Positions 33,301 through 45,136 are shown, counted from the stretch's first letter. The stretch is DNA of 64,000 bases from Dichetophora obliterata (GCA_963920525.1 OY986438.1:99745349-99809348), one strand, 5' to 3'. The notes: a model not told the origin generated them from the sequence alone. Numbers and translations: made by a program.

Positions 33301-36300
33301 GTTTAGTTTAGTTTAGTTTAGTTTAGTTTAGTTTAGTTTAGTTTAGTTTAGTTTAGTTTAGTTTAGTTTAGTTTAGTTTAGTTTAGTTTAGTTTAGTTTA
33401 GTTTAGTTTAGTTTAGTTTAGTTTAGTTTAGTTTAGTTTAGTTTAGTTTAGTTTAGTTTAGTTTAGTTTAGTTTAGTTTAGTTTAGTTTAGTTTAGTTTA
33501 GTTTAGTTTAGTTTAGTTTAGTTTAGTTTAGTTTAGTTTAGTTTAGTTTAGTTTAGTTTAGTTTAGTTTAGTTTAGTTTAGTTTAGTTTAGTTTAGTTTA
33601 GTTTAGTTTAGTTTAGTTTAGTTTAGTTTAGTTTAGTTTAGTTTAGTTTAGTTTAGTTTAGTTTAGTTTAGTTTAGTTTAGTTTAGTTTAGTTTAGTTTA
33701 GTTTAGTTTAGTTTAGTTTAGTTTAGTTTAGTTTAGTTTAGTTTAGTTTAGTTTAGTTTAGTTTAGTTTAGTTTAGTTTAGTTTAGTTTAGTTTAGTTTA
33801 GTTTAGTTTAGTTTAGTTTAGTTTAGTTTAGTTTAGTTTAGTTTAGTTTAGTTTAGTTTAGTTTAGTTTAGTTTAGTTTAGTTTAGTTTAGTTTAGTTTA
33901 GTTTAGTTTAGTTTAGTTTAGTTTAGTTTAGTTTAGTTTAGTTTAGTTTAGTTTAGTTTAGTTTAGTTTAGTTTAGTTTAGTTTAGTTTAGTTTAGTTTA
34001 GTTTAGTTTAGTTTAGTTTAGTTTAGTTTAGTTTAGTTTAGTTTAGTTTAGTTTAGTTTAGTTTAGTTTAGTTTAGTTTAGTTTAGTTTAGTTTAGTTTA
34101 GTTTAGTTTAGTTTAGTTTAGTTTAGTTTAGTTTAGTTTAGTTTAGTTTAGTTTAGTTTAGTTTAGTTTAGTTTAGTTTAGTTTAGTTTAGTTTAGTTTA
34201 GTTTAGTTTAGTTTAGTTTAGTTTAGTTTAGTTTAGTTTAGTTTAGTTTAGTTTAGTTTAGTTTAGTTTAGTTTAGTTTAGTTTAGTTTAGTTTAGTTTA
34301 GTTTAGTTTAGTTTAGTTTAGTTTAGTTTAGTTTAGTTTAGTTTAGTTTAGTTTAGTTTAGTTTAGTTTAGTTTAGTTTAGTTTAGTTTAGTTTAGTTTA
34401 GTTTAGTTTAGTTTAGTTTAGTTTAGTTTAGTTTAGTTTAGTTTAGTTTAGTTTAGTTTAGTTTAGTTTAGTTTAGTTTAGTTTAGTTTAGTTTAGTTTA
34501 GTTTAGTTTAGTTTAGTTTAGTTTAGTTTAGTTTAGTTTAGTTTAGTTTAGTTTAGTTTAGTTTAGTTTAGTTTAGTTTAGTTTAGTTTAGTTTAGTTTA
34601 GTTTAGTTTAGTTTAGTTTAGTTTAGTTTAGTTTAGTTTAGTTTAGTTTAGTTTAGTTTAGTTTAGTTTAGTTTAGTTTAGTTTAGTTTAGTTTAGTTTA
34701 GTTTAGTTTAGTTTAGTTTAGTTTAGTTTAGTTTAGTTTAGTTTAGTTTAGTTTAGTTTAGTTTAGTTTAGTTTAGTTTAGTTTAGTTTAGTTTAGTTTA
34801 GTTTAGTTTAGTTTAGTTTAGTTTAGTTTAGTTTAGTTTAGTTTAGTTTAGTTTAGTTTAGTTTAGTTTAGTTTAGTTTAGTTTAGTTTAGTTTAGTTTA
34901 GTTTAGTTTAGTTTAGTTTAGTTTAGTTTAGTTTAGTTTAGTTTAGTTTAGTTTAGTTTAGTTTAGTTTAGTTTAGTTTAGTTTAGTTTAGTTTAGTTTA
35001 GTTTAGTTTAGTTTAGTTTAGTTTAGTTTAGTTTAGTTTAGTTTAGTTTAGTTTAGTTTAGTTTAGTTTAGTTTAGTTTAGTTTAGTTTAGTTTAGTTTA
35101 GTTTAGTTTAGTTTAGTTTAGTTTAGTTTAGTTTAGTTTAGTTTAGTTTAGTTTAGTTTAGTTTAGTTTAGTTTAGTTTAGTTTAGTTTAGTTTAGTTTA
35201 GTTTAGTTTAGTTTAGTTTAGTTTAGTTTAGTTTAGTTTAGTTTAGTTTAGTTTAGTTTAGTTTAGTTTAGTTTAGTTTAGTTTAGTTTAGTTTAGTTTA
35301 GTTTAGTTTAGTTTAGTTTAGTTTAGTTTAGTTTAGTTTAGTTTAGTTTAGTTTAGTTTAGTTTAGTTTAGTTTAGTTTAGTTTAGTTTAGTTTAGTTTA
35401 GTTTAGTTTAGTTTAGTTTAGTTTAGTTTAGTTTAGTTTAGTTTAGTTTAGTTTAGTTTAGTTTAGTTTAGTTTAGTTTAGTTTAGTTTAGTTTAGTTTA
35501 GTTTAGTTTAGTTTAGTTTAGTTTAGTTTAGTTTAGTTTAGTTTAGTTTAGTTTAGTTTAGTTTAGTTTAGTTTAGTTTAGTTTAGTTTAGTTTAGTTTA
35601 GTTTAGTTTAGTTTAGTTTAGTTTAGTTTAGTTTAGTTTAGTTTAGTTTAGTTTAGTTTAGTTTAGTTTAGTTTAGTTTAGTTTAGTTTAGTTTAGTTTA
35701 GTTTAGTTTAGTTTAGTTTAGTTTAGTTTAGTTTAGTTTAGTTTAGTTTAGTTTAGTTTAGTTTAGTTTAGTTTAGTTTAGTTTAGTTTAGTTTAGTTTA
35801 GTTTAGTTTAGTTTAGTTTAGTTTAGTTTAGTTTAGTTTAGTTTAGTTTAGTTTAGTTTAGTTTAGTTTAGTTTAGTTTAGTTTAGTTTAGTTTAGTTTA
35901 GTTTAGTTTAGTTTAGTTTAGTTTAGTTTAGTTTAGTTTAGTTTAGTTTAGTTTAGTTTAGTTTAGTTTAGTTTAGTTTAGTTTAGTTTAGTTTAGTTTA
36001 GTTTAGTTTAGTTTAGTTTAGTTTAGTTTAGTTTAGTTTAGTTTAGTTTAGTTTAGTTTAGTTTAGTTTAGTTTAGTTTAGTTTAGTTTAGTTTAGTTTA
36101 GTTTAGTTTAGTTTAGTTTAGTTTAGTTTAGTTTAGTTTAGTTTAGTTTAGTTTAGTTTAGTTTAGTTTAGTTTAGTTTAGTTTAGTTTAGTTTAGTTTA
36201 GTTTAGTTTAGTTTAGTTTAGTTTAGTTTAGTTTAGTTTAGTTTAGTTTAGTTTAGTTTAGTTTAGTTTAGTTTAGTTTAGTTTAGTTTAGTTTAGTTTA

Positions 36301-36906
36301 GTTTAGTTTAGTTTAGTTTAGTTTAGTTTAGTTTAGTTTAGTTTAGTTTAGTTTAGTTTAGTTTAGTTTAGTTTAGTTTAGTTTAGTTTAGTTTAGTTTA
36401 GTTTAGTTTAGTTTAGTTTAGTTTAGTTTAGTTTAGTTTAGTTTAGTTTAGTTTAGTTTAGTTTAGTTTAGTTTAGTTTAGTTTAGTTTAGTTTAGTTTA
36501 GTTTAGTTTAGTTTAGTTTAGTTTAGTTTAGTTTAGTTTAGTTTAGTTTAGTTTAGTTTAGTTTAGTTTAGTTTAGTTTAGTTTAGTTTAGTTTAGTTTA
36601 GTTTAGTTTAGTTTAGTTTAGTTTAGTTTAGTTTAGTTTAGTTTAGTTTAGTTTAGTTTAGTTTAGTTTAGTTTAGTTTAGTTTAGTTTAGTTTAGTTTA
36701 GTTTAGTTTAGTTTAGTTTAGTTTAGTTTAGTTTAGTTTAGTTTAGTTTAGTTTAGTTTAGTTTAGTTTAGTTTAGTTTAGTTTAGTTTAGTTTAGTTTA
36801 GTTTAGTTTAGTTTAGTTTAGTTTAGTTTAGTTTAGTTTAGTTTAGTTTAGTTTAGTTTAGTTTAGTTTAGTTTAGTTTAGTTTAGTTTAGTTTAGTTTA
36901 GTTTAG

Positions 36907-36935
<29 letters not shown>
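30391..36935 (+). repeat. Giant (GTTTA)n pentanucleotide array, about 6.5 kb
   Basis: About 1309 units of GTTTA (TTTAG on the same strand, TAAAC/CTAAA on the other) fill 6545 bp. The few variants sit in the first 730 bp: TTAGC near 30444 and 30464, TTAAT near 30793, and GTGTA runs near 30915, 30995 and 31111. After about 31120 I see no further variant over 5.8 kb. It is flanked by ordinary AT-rich DNA and lies between TEs. If Rim spans this region, its pre-mRNA would carry the (UAAAC)n strand. Confidence 0.98.
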
Positions 36936-36939
<4 letters not shown>

Positions 36940-37130
36940 TAAAAAAATATAAGCATATAAGATTGATTCTTTTAAATGCAACATACTATAATATTCCACA
37001 GAATTCAACAGATTTGTCTTTTTGTTCTTGAAGAAACCCTAAATTATAACGTATTCCAACAGATTTGGTATTTTTTTGCATCAAAATAAAACTTACTTGT
37101 ACACTGTTAGATTTTTTACTAAAATCTTGT

Positions 37131-38256
37131 ACACTGTTAGAAATCTTGTACCAGCTTTCGTTTAAAATCTAGTATTCGCAAAATATTATAAATGTTTTAA
37201 TAAAGCTTTGGTTTCATATTCAGTACAAGCTTGGATTAAAATATCACAAAATAAAAAAAATAACAAGCACCGCAAGATTCGCACAACATTCAGTTTGTAA
37301 ACAAACATATGAACTGAGTCGCCTAACATTGAGTCGCAGCATTGACAGGCTACCTTTGTAAGAGTCCTAATCCAAATTTAGTATCCAAATGTTTACTAAA
37401 AATTTATACCAAACATCTAAAATGTATGCTGTAATATTTTTTTTGGTTTAAATTCTAGTACAGAACAGGGTTGATATTTTCGGTACAATTGTACTTTTTT
37501 GGTAAAATTTTATATTTTTCCTACTTTTCCACTACCAAAGCGTTTTCGATACATTTTATACATTTTTAACATAAAAAACTATTTTGAAGAGTCGATTTTC
37601 TCCAATTTATATAAAATTGTTTAAGGAATTCTTTAAATTTCTCAGTCGACAGCAAATGTTAGAAGAATGTTTTATTTACAAAGTTTATTAAAAGCCAATT
37701 ATAGAAACAGACTGCAGATTGCAACAATTTATTTAATTTAATTTAAGCAAAATATTTTTAAAAAGCTTGTGAACTAAATGTCACAATATTTCTCAATAGA
37801 AATAATGTATCAAATGAAAAAATTTCTAAATTTTTACTGAAAGTGAAGAATTGCTTGACTGAAAGACTTTCCCATTAATTTCTTTCGTTACCTTCCTTGT
37901 TATACAGTAATAAAGAAAAATTCTGTTTTTTTTTCATTTATATTTTTTAAAACTATTTTAAAGCTTTTCATCTTCTTAATAAAAATTATTCAAAAACAAA
38001 TTTGTTGTTATTGTTACCTTCTTCAAACTTACTTGATCTAAAAAGTTCACAATTAAATTCATGTAAAAATTTGTTTTGTTTTATAAAAAGTTTTCGTTTG
38101 ATATTTTTAGTGATAAATTTGTTGTTCATCACTCTGGTACAGAAGAGTTTTGAATAGAGTTAGCATTTGAAAAGTTTAAATTTTCAACCGCAAGGTTTAA
38201 AAAATGCAGTAATATTTAAATGGGACTAAAATTTAGTATAAGATTTCTAACCGTGT
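37131..38256. mobile_element. 1.1-kb TIR element
   Basis: Inverted ends ACACTGTTAGAAATCTTGTA on the left and the inverse of ACACGGTTAGAAATCTTATA on the right. A partial duplicate of the left tip (ACACTGTTAG) lies just outside at 37101. The interior is AT-rich with repeated TAGTAC/CTAAAATTTA words and no coding capacity. Confidence 0.65.
38017..38075 (-). repeat. Solo end of a foldback family
   Basis: CTTACTTGATCTAAA followed by CACAATTAAATTCATGTAA matches the right end of the foldback element at 43012-43622. It lies inside the TIR element at 37131-38256. Confidence 0.65.
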
Positions 38257-39176
38257 AACTAACTTGTAAGGTCATTTCAGAAAAATATTATTATTAAATC
38301 TCTGAATATGAAATTGATAAAAAAGATAATTAAAGTTGGTAACGAGAAAAAGATTTTTTGTCTTTGCAACATTCAACTTGTTTTAGAGATAACTTAAAGA
38401 AAAAAAAAACGGAAGACAATTTGTTAAAAAAACATTATTTTATTTAAGGCTAAGTCACGTAGAACGAATTCTATTAAAAAACGCTGTAATGTTGAATAAA
38501 AGAAAAAACTGCATCTGTTGGCCAGTTAACGTGCAATACAGCAACAACATTAAACAAAGGGGAGGAAATATAAAATAACGCAACAGCTCTCGATTGTGAT
38601 GCATGACTGGATATCCTGTTTCCGTCCTTTAGTGTGATAGTTGCGCTTTTCTGTATTTGTGTCTTTGCTGCGCTCTTAAATGGCGTGATGAATGATTTAG
38701 TTCAGTCAGCAAATAAAGAAGAACATATGCTACATGTGTGTGCATAGGAGTGTAGATGCATGTGTGAGTGGCTACGAGTTTATTCGTGGGAGTGGAGATA
38801 TAAATATAAATGCTCTTGTTATGCACAGTTTACTAAATGAAGCAAAGTGGCAACATATAATTGTGTCAATTTTTATCTGATCAATGCAGAGGCGTTCCTG
38901 GGGAGGCGGGCTGGACCATCCCGGTTACCACCATATATGGGATGACACCATTTCGACATATTTTTTCAATTCTCAAACACAAAAAAAAAGGACTGTTTTA
39001 ATTAACTATGTAAAAAAATTTGTGTCGCATTTTTTTCAATTATTGATTCAAACTTTAAAATTCTGCTTACAATTCGAAATTCATTATCGTATGGAACTTT
39101 TTGGAAACTTTGCCAAACATTTTATTAGCATTGAAATTATAACTCACAATTTCTTCACCTTTCATGTGAAAGTGGC
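38257..39176. other. Non-coding DNA
   Basis: No gene is seen. The part at 38580-38860 has higher complexity with TGTGTG/CATGTGTG-like runs and could be unique intronic sequence. A GCAGAGGCGTTCCTGGGGAG block near 38887 resembles an element tip, but no convincing partner was found. Confidence 0.4.
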
Positions 39177-39177
39177 G

Positions 39178-39405
39178 GTCGTAGCCTACTGGTAGATTGC
39201 GTGGCCCGTAAGCTGAAGAACTCCGGCTCAAACCCCAGCTCAGACAGAATTTAATTAATCTGCAATTTAATTAAGTTTTCTGTTCGGTCGCCACCTCTCT
39301 GCAGATAATGGCAAACCTAAGAGAGTGAAAATTGCTATGTAAAGTTTCTTGAGAACATAAGCTGTTTGGAGTAGGCAATAAATTCGTAGGTCCAGTTCTC
39401 AATCA
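39178..39405 (+). mobile_element. tRNA-derived SINE
   Basis: The 5' part resembles a tRNA gene with pol III A and B boxes. The body then has ATAATGGCAAACCTAAGAGA, GCTGTTTGGAGTAGGCAATA and CGTAGGTCC. This is the layout I remember for a very common dipteran SINE (ATGGCAAACCTCC... CCGTTCGGAGTCGGC... TGTAGGTCC). It is diverged and truncated at the 3' side. Confidence 0.75.
39182..39236 (+). promoter_or_regulatory. RNA polymerase III A and B boxes of the SINE
   Basis: A box TAGCCTACTGG (39182-39192) fits TRGYNNANNNG. B box GGCTCAAACCCC (39225-39236) is one or two changes from GGTTCAAATCC. The spacing of about 33 bases fits an internal tRNA-type promoter. Confidence 0.65.
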
Positions 39406-39921
39406 CATGTTTTCAAACATTTAATAACAAGCACAACACAATTAAACAATATATGTTAAATCAAAGTTCTTCCAAGGGTAGAAATGGCTAGTTTATTTTA
39501 TTCATGTGAAGGGAGTTTTTCAAAATAAAAAACTCCAATAAAAAAAACTTATTTAAGGTCTTCGATGGGACAGGCAAGAGTTTGCGACCTTGCTATTTTA
39601 TCCATTGAAAACGAACTTGAAAAAATATCAGTTCCGATGAGGGTATTTTCATTTTCGCAGCTCTTAAAGTAAGAGAAGTCAGTTTTTAAGACATTGCACA
39701 GTAGTTTCATCCCATTCAACATTTGGAATAAAGTAAAAGTAGACTTCGTAGAGCAATGAAACCTGATATATAAGTTGGAATTGGCTTTTTTAAAACAAAC
39801 TTATAAATATGTTGAAAACCCCCTACAACCACGCCTACTTCGCTTTTAACACAACAATTTATAATGCTATTTTTTGGATTGAAGTTATATTAAAACAACT
39901 CCATCAAGAACATGAAATATA

Positions 39922-41595
39922 CAGTGGCTCACAGCTTATTTTATGCAGTGCATACTTTCAATTTTAGGGCTTTATAACAACGAAACTAACAGGAGTAGAA
40001 AAAATAATATAATATCATTTAAAAGAACAAGATGTTTAGTTTAATAAATTAACTTAATTTATAGTAAAAATATTTATTAAGTTGGCTTAAAATTAAGAAA
40101 CCAGAAAATACTGCTTAATTTCATATCACAGCTTATTTTATGCAGTCACTTGTTATTTATAAATTTTTCGTATTAATTAATGATATTTGATATTTTTATT
40201 ATTTGGTATGATAGCCTTTGTTGTCCACAACAGATCTAAGGTGGTTGGGCATTAATGCGACCAGTTTTTGAGTGATAGGTGGCGAAATATTTGCCCACTT
40301 CATTTTCAATATCTCTTTCAGGTGGTTTTTGTTTGAAATTTGATGTTTCCGTATGTTATTTTCCAATAAAGACCACACATTTTCAATAACATCAAGGTCT
40401 GGCGACTGTGCTGGCGGCGCCATCAATTGCGGGCAGTTGTGTATTAGCCTGGTTTGCACAATACCCGCTTTGTGCTTTTGATCATCATTCAGGTAAAAGC
40501 GGAAATTCAATTTTATACCCAGAACCTTTGCACTCTGCAACAAATTAATTTTCAGGATCTGCAGGTACTTAAATTTGCCCATTGTTGTTTCAATAAACGG
40601 CAACTTCCCAGTATCAGCAGCTGACATTCAGGCCCAAACCATGACGCTGCCACCGCTATGTTTCACGGTTTGTTTTTAGTTTTTTTGTTGACCTTGGTAT
40701 TCGGTTTTCGCCACATATAGCACATACCATCTGAACCGAATAAATTTATCTTCGATTTATCTGCAAAAAGAGCTGAATTCCAGTACTCTGGGGCCTTGGA
40801 TATATGTTCTTTGGCGTAGTTGAGTCTGCATAATCTGTTTTTGGGGCTAATAAACGGCTTGTTTCGTTTTACTCGGCCATGAAAGTTCTTTTTGCGCAAG
40901 ACACGTCGAATAGTTTCAGCACTACACTGTTTGCTCAGGTCAGTTTGAACTTCAAAAGCCATTTTCGGAGCTGAGAGTCTCGGGTTAGCCTTTATCTTCC
41001 GTACAATATGCCGCTCGTCGGTTGCATTAAAAATTTTGTTTGGTGCTTCTTTGCTCTTATTGTGCAATCGATTCTTATGGACGAAGCGCTCGATGATCTT
41101 TTGCACTGTAGAGGAATTGATATTGACCATTTCAGCCATTTTTCGCTGCGAGCTGCTGTTTTTATAATAGTATATAACCAATTCTCGTTGTTGTAGCTTT
41201 GTGCGTGCTCCTATTTTAAATAGTCATAGAAGCAGACACTTGAAGCAAAAAAATCAGACTAAAAAGCTAACACAAAGCAATTATAGAAATAGAACGAAGG
41301 CATAGCTAATGAAAGTACCGTTAGACAGCGCAGCATTAGAGTACCGTAACAGAGAGAAGTGACTGCATAAAATAAGCTGCGAGATGAAATTAAGCAGTAT
41401 TTTCTATTCTCTTATTTTTGAAACATATTTCATATTTCATATATGTATTTACAATTAATGAAAAACCTTTATTTAACTAGACTTTTTGCTTTTTTAAACG
41501 ACACCATATTTTTTTTTTGTATTCCTGTTAGTTTTGTTTATATAAAGCCCTAAAGTTTAAAGTATGCACTGCATAAAATAAGCTGTGAGCCACTG
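39922..41595 (-). mobile_element. Tc1-like transposon, 1674 bp
   Basis: Ends CAGTGGCTCACAGCTTATTT and the inverse CAGTGGCTCACAGCTTATTT (right end AAATAAGCTGTGAGCCACTG) are identical over the tips and followed by near-identical TATGCAGT blocks, flanked by TA (39920-39921, 41596-41597). A second TIR-like block (ACAGCTTATTTTATGCAGT) recurs near 40131 and, inverted, near 41365, as in Tc1 elements with paired binding sites. The transposase inside is broken. Confidence 0.92.
40199..41181 (-). pseudogene. Tc1-like transposase with stop and frameshift
   Basis: The first part (41181-40663) has the helix-turn-helix region (KMAEMVNINSSTVQKIIERF), APKMAFEVQTDLSKQCSAET and the first catalytic block ALFADKSKINLFGSDGMCYM (first Asp kept, usual DES reads DKS). 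A frameshift near 40675 moves translation to a frame reading KHSGGSVMVWA, ended by a TGA near 40630. It resumes in the second part (40627-40199), which holds PAQSPDLDVIENVWSLLE with the third acidic residue (Glu) present. The usual QDNAPxH block is degraded to NDDQKHKAG. Only two clear lesions suggest a moderately old copy. Confidence 0.88.
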
Positions 41596-41850
41596 TATAT
41601 GCTTAAATTAATAGTAAAAAAAAGTTGCCACGCCTACCTAACATACGAAATATCCATACCATTTAAAAGACAGGAACGAGTCATCGTAGACCAATGAAAT
41701 TTGGTATATAAGATGAAATGGGCTATATAAGATCACTGGCAAAATTATTTTCCAACCCGTTTGTTTTTTAATATTACGGCTATTTTTGCTATGCCACTAT
41801 ATGGCCATTACAAACGGAATGACAAAAACACAACCCTGTACGCATAACGC

Positions 41851-42589
41851 TTAAGATCCAGCGAATTAAAAAAATAATTCACTCTTAAAAAAATTTATTT
41901 CAAATACATCAAAAAATGTATTTAAAAAAAATTTAGTGTATCCGAGCAATTATGTCAAAGCAGTATCTACTGAAAACTGGCTTAAAATCATGTATTATTT
42001 AGAAAGTAAAAAATTTAGAGAAATTCACTGCTCGCTGACAAAAATTGAGAAGACTATCTAATCAAATAAATTATTTTGGAAATATGCTATTGAAACATTT
42101 CTAAACTTAAAATTTAAAAAAATAACAAAAATTACTTGAAAAAATGATTTGATTCCACCCACTTTGGAACCTCTGTGCAGCGTAGTAAAAACGTTTTCTT
42201 TATTTTACCTTATACCTATAGAAATATGTAAATGAAAATCTGAAAAATTTGGTTCTATTTTGTTACAAATCTTAGTTTATTTTGTTGTTCTATTTTTTCA
42301 TAAATAAATAAATTTTTATTAATGTTATACAAACCTTATTAAAAAATATTAAATATTACTGGATAGGCGTTTTTTCATTAAGAAATTTTTTATAGGGATG
42401 ATCCGGGTATCCGCCTGATCGCTGACGATAGGAATGATGTAAACGAACTAACGACGCACAGTGTATCGAGGTCTATAGATGAGGGACAAAAATAGAAGGA
42501 ATCATCGTAGGTACATGCAATTTAGCATGTATCATTATTTTATAAATATATAAAACTCCTTATATATCCCTTTTCCAACCAGCCTTACA
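41851..42589. other. AT-rich non-coding DNA
   Basis: No gene is seen. A short higher-complexity patch (42395-42480, GATCCGGGTATCCGCCTGAT) is unassigned. Confidence 0.45.
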
Positions 42590-42985
42590 AAATTAGCAAT
42601 AAAAATGCAATATCTGGAGTTGTAGAAGGTGTAAGAAACAAATTCAACTGATTTTTTTATTAACTAGACCCACGCAATAGCCTTATTTATAATCATCGAC
42701 ATTTGCCAGGACCTTCGCCTACGTCCCATACGATATGAAGAATAAAAGTGCAATATCTCCAGCAGTGGAAAGTGTAAGCAACAGAATTAACTAAGTTTTT
42801 ATTTACTAGATTTACATAATTGAAATACAAAAAAATTCATCAAAATTTGCAACGCCTTCAACTTCCTTCCATACAAAATGAAGAGAAAATGTTGCATGAT
42901 AAATGTGCAACATCTCGAGTTGTAAGAAGTACAAGATATTAAATACACAAATTCTTTATTTACTAGATTTACATAAATATCAATA
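42590..42985 (+). repeat. Three diverged tandem monomers, about 140-150 bp
   Basis: Each monomer holds a GCAATATCT/GCAACATCT word, GTAAG, and TTTATT(T)ACTAGATTTACATAA (about 42605, 42750 and 42910). They are probably the internal tandem part of a dispersed repeat. Confidence 0.6.
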
Positions 42986-43011
42986 AAACTATTTAATTAA
43001 ATGTGATCTAT

Positions 43012-43622
43012 CAAATTATTACATGAATTTAATTGTGAGCTTTGGATCAAGTAAAATTTTTTAAGAAGGCAAAAACAACAACAATAACAACTCTGTGTAT
43101 AGAGTCAATCACATAGCTGACTGGACAGTCTATTTCGGAAATCGCTACATTTCTCTTCAGTAGTCTTCGAGACATTCGAAGCTGTGATCAATTCACTGTT
43201 AAAGTCGTATACATATGCTTTTACACATATTTGAACAAATTCTTCAGAACTGTTAGTTCAAATTGGCTGCCTCAATCATATGACATTTAAAGGAGTAAGC
43301 TATTTATAGATCACAGCCATCAACTCTACCAAGGTTGCCATCTGTTCTAGTTGCTTCTTATTTATTTCAACATTCATTGGTGTTCGACAATTTAAACGTA
43401 AAATTCTGAAGAATTTGTTCAAAAATGTCTGAAATCATATACGACCATAACAGAAAAGTTGATCACAGCTTAATCACTCGAAGATAACTAAAGAGTAATG
43501 TAGCGATTTCTGAAAAAGACTGTCTAGTCAGCTAGGTGATTGACTCTATACAGAGTTGTTGTTGTCTCCTTAAAAATCTTACTTGATCTAAAGCTCACAA
43601 TTAAATTCATGTAATAATTTTA
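43012..43622. mobile_element. Foldback element with about 250-bp arms
   Basis: The left half (TTATTACATGAATTTAATTG, TAGAGTCAATCACATAGCTG, GCTGTGATCAA) is mirrored by the right half over about 250 bp at roughly 85-90 % identity by eye. No coding capacity. A partial third copy follows at 43790-44005, and a solo end lies at 38017-38075, so this family is repeated in the window. Confidence 0.85.
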
Positions 43623-43789
43623 TAGATAATTAACTAACTTTCTGTGACGGAGCACGGCAAAATAAGTTTAATTAATGTTACGCTAATTAAATAATCTAAT
43701 AATTGATCGATTTCAGTCAAAGTCATGAGTAATTCAACATTTGGTGTGAAAATAGCCACCTTTCAGTTAAAAACACTAGCTTTTAGCGA

Positions 43790-44005
43790 ATCAAAAACTA
43801 GTTTCAATTCTATGGCGTATTTCAACAAATTGTCGAACACCAATGAATATTGAAGTTAATAAGAAGCAACTAGAACAGATGGCAAAGTTGATGTTGATTT
43901 GAGCTTACTGCTTTAAATGTCATATGATTAAGTAGCCAATTTGAACGTTTGAAGTTCTGAAGAATATGTTCAACATGTGTGAAATCATATACGACTTTAA
44001 CAGTG
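43790..44005 (-). repeat. Partial copy of the 43-kb foldback family
   Basis: TTGTCGAACACCAATGAATA, GAAGCAACTAGAACAGATGG, GTCATATGATT and AGTTCTGAAGAATATGTTCA match, inverted, the centre of the foldback element at 43190-43420. Confidence 0.75.
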
Positions 44006-44011
44006 AGCTAA

Positions 44012-44062
44012 GGCGCGTACGCAGGGGGTTTTGGGGGTAACCCCCACCCCCCGAAATGAACG
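44012..44062. other. Candidate transposon terminus, GC-rich
   Basis: GGCGCGTACGCAGGGGGTTT then GGGGGTAACCCCCACCCCCC stands out sharply from the AT-rich surroundings and contains a short GGGGGT/ACCCCC palindrome. Such GCGTACGCAGGGGG tips are common at the ends of invertebrate DNA elements. The opposite end was not found. Confidence 0.4.
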
Positions 44063-45130
44063 AATCTTAGCGAGCTTAGAGAGAAACACTCAGCACAACA
44101 TGGCAGCAGTTTTGTGTTTATGGTCACGACAAAGAGCTTTGCATGACATTACACATTGGAAATAAAATAAAAAGACTCAATTTCAAACATTTATTGTGAA
44201 AGGACTTTAATATAAAGACTCAAAATTTTTTTTAAGTACACTGAGGGAATATGTGTTAAAATTTAATGAAACTGTGTTCATATTAAATGAATTTGGTTTT
44301 GAATTAGAGCTTGAAGCTATTACATTTCAGTTAAGCTCAAATGTTTGTACACTTCAATTTTAAATAAAAGTTTTTTTTTCAAACAATGTTTTTAAATATA
44401 CTTTTATAGCAGAACATTTACAGTTTAAAAACATTTGTTTAAAAAAACTCCAACACAATAACTTTAGTATTGAAAAAAAAATATTTTTGAAACATAATTT
44501 TAGAATAGTGTTCTTAAATTAAAAACAATAAAAACTAACCGCCATTTTTTCCATGACATTTTATTAATTTTTTCGAGTTTTCGACGTCATATTCGTAATT
44601 AGCGACCCCTGGAACACCTCGAATACCATATTTTAGCTCCATTCAGTGAAGTTTGAGTTTTATTGCAGTTTAAAATATTGAAAAATTTTAAATGTTTTGA
44701 TAATAAAATTGTTTTTATTGCATCTTATGTTCATTATTTGTAAAACCAGTTTAAAAAATATTTTCACACAATGACATGTAAAATCGTGGGTTTTCTCAGC
44801 ATGGTCTCAATTGTCTGGCAATTATTATCAAATATTATACTGCACATAAATTTTCTATTCAATCTCAAATAGCGACGTATTTTTTGTTATTGCAAAGAAA
44901 TAATAAGAAAAAAAATTATTAAAAATAAATGAGTTTATATATATAGTTGAAAATTGAATACGATAATTTTTGTTTTGTAGAAACGCAAAAGCGTTAAAGT
45001 TCTATTTTAAATTTTTTGTTTAATTAAAAAGTACGGTTTTAATCTCAGTGTAAAAAATATAAAAACATATTCCAAAATACATTTTTTGGTTGTTTTTAAA
45101 TGCATCTTCTTCCCGATAGCTGGCATACAA
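44063..45130. other. AT-rich non-coding DNA
   Basis: No gene is recognised. Poly-T and TTTAAA-rich words dominate. Confidence 0.45.
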
Positions 45131-45136
45131 AAAGCA

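Larger units (their letters stand above)
39720..41850 (+). mobile_element. Dispersed fly repeat split by a Tc1-like element
   Basis: On the left, AGACTTCGTAGAGCAATGAA and GATATATAAG (39740-39770), then CCACGCCTACTTCGC. On the right of the Tc1-like element, CCACGCCTACCTAACATA, CGTAGACCAATGAAATTTGG and finally CATTACAAACGGAATGACAA (41807-41826), the terminal motif of the repeat family also seen near 23950. The two halves appear to be one repeat into which 39922-41595 inserted. Confidence 0.55.

Noticed and set aside
30391..36935. (GTTTA)n as a telomere
   Set aside because: The unit is not the insect TTAGG repeat, flies generally lack such telomeres, and the array is interstitial, with ordinary TE-rich DNA on both sides.
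39178..39250. A functional tRNA gene
   Set aside because: A and B boxes are present, but the region does not fold into a convincing cloverleaf, the B box is degenerate, and the downstream sequence matches a fly SINE body.
38886..42178. A 3.3-kb element with GCAGAGG ends
   Set aside because: GCAGAGGCGTTCC at 38887 and the inverse of GCAGAGGTTCCAAAG near 42175 share only a short tip, pairing decays at once, and no target duplication is seen.
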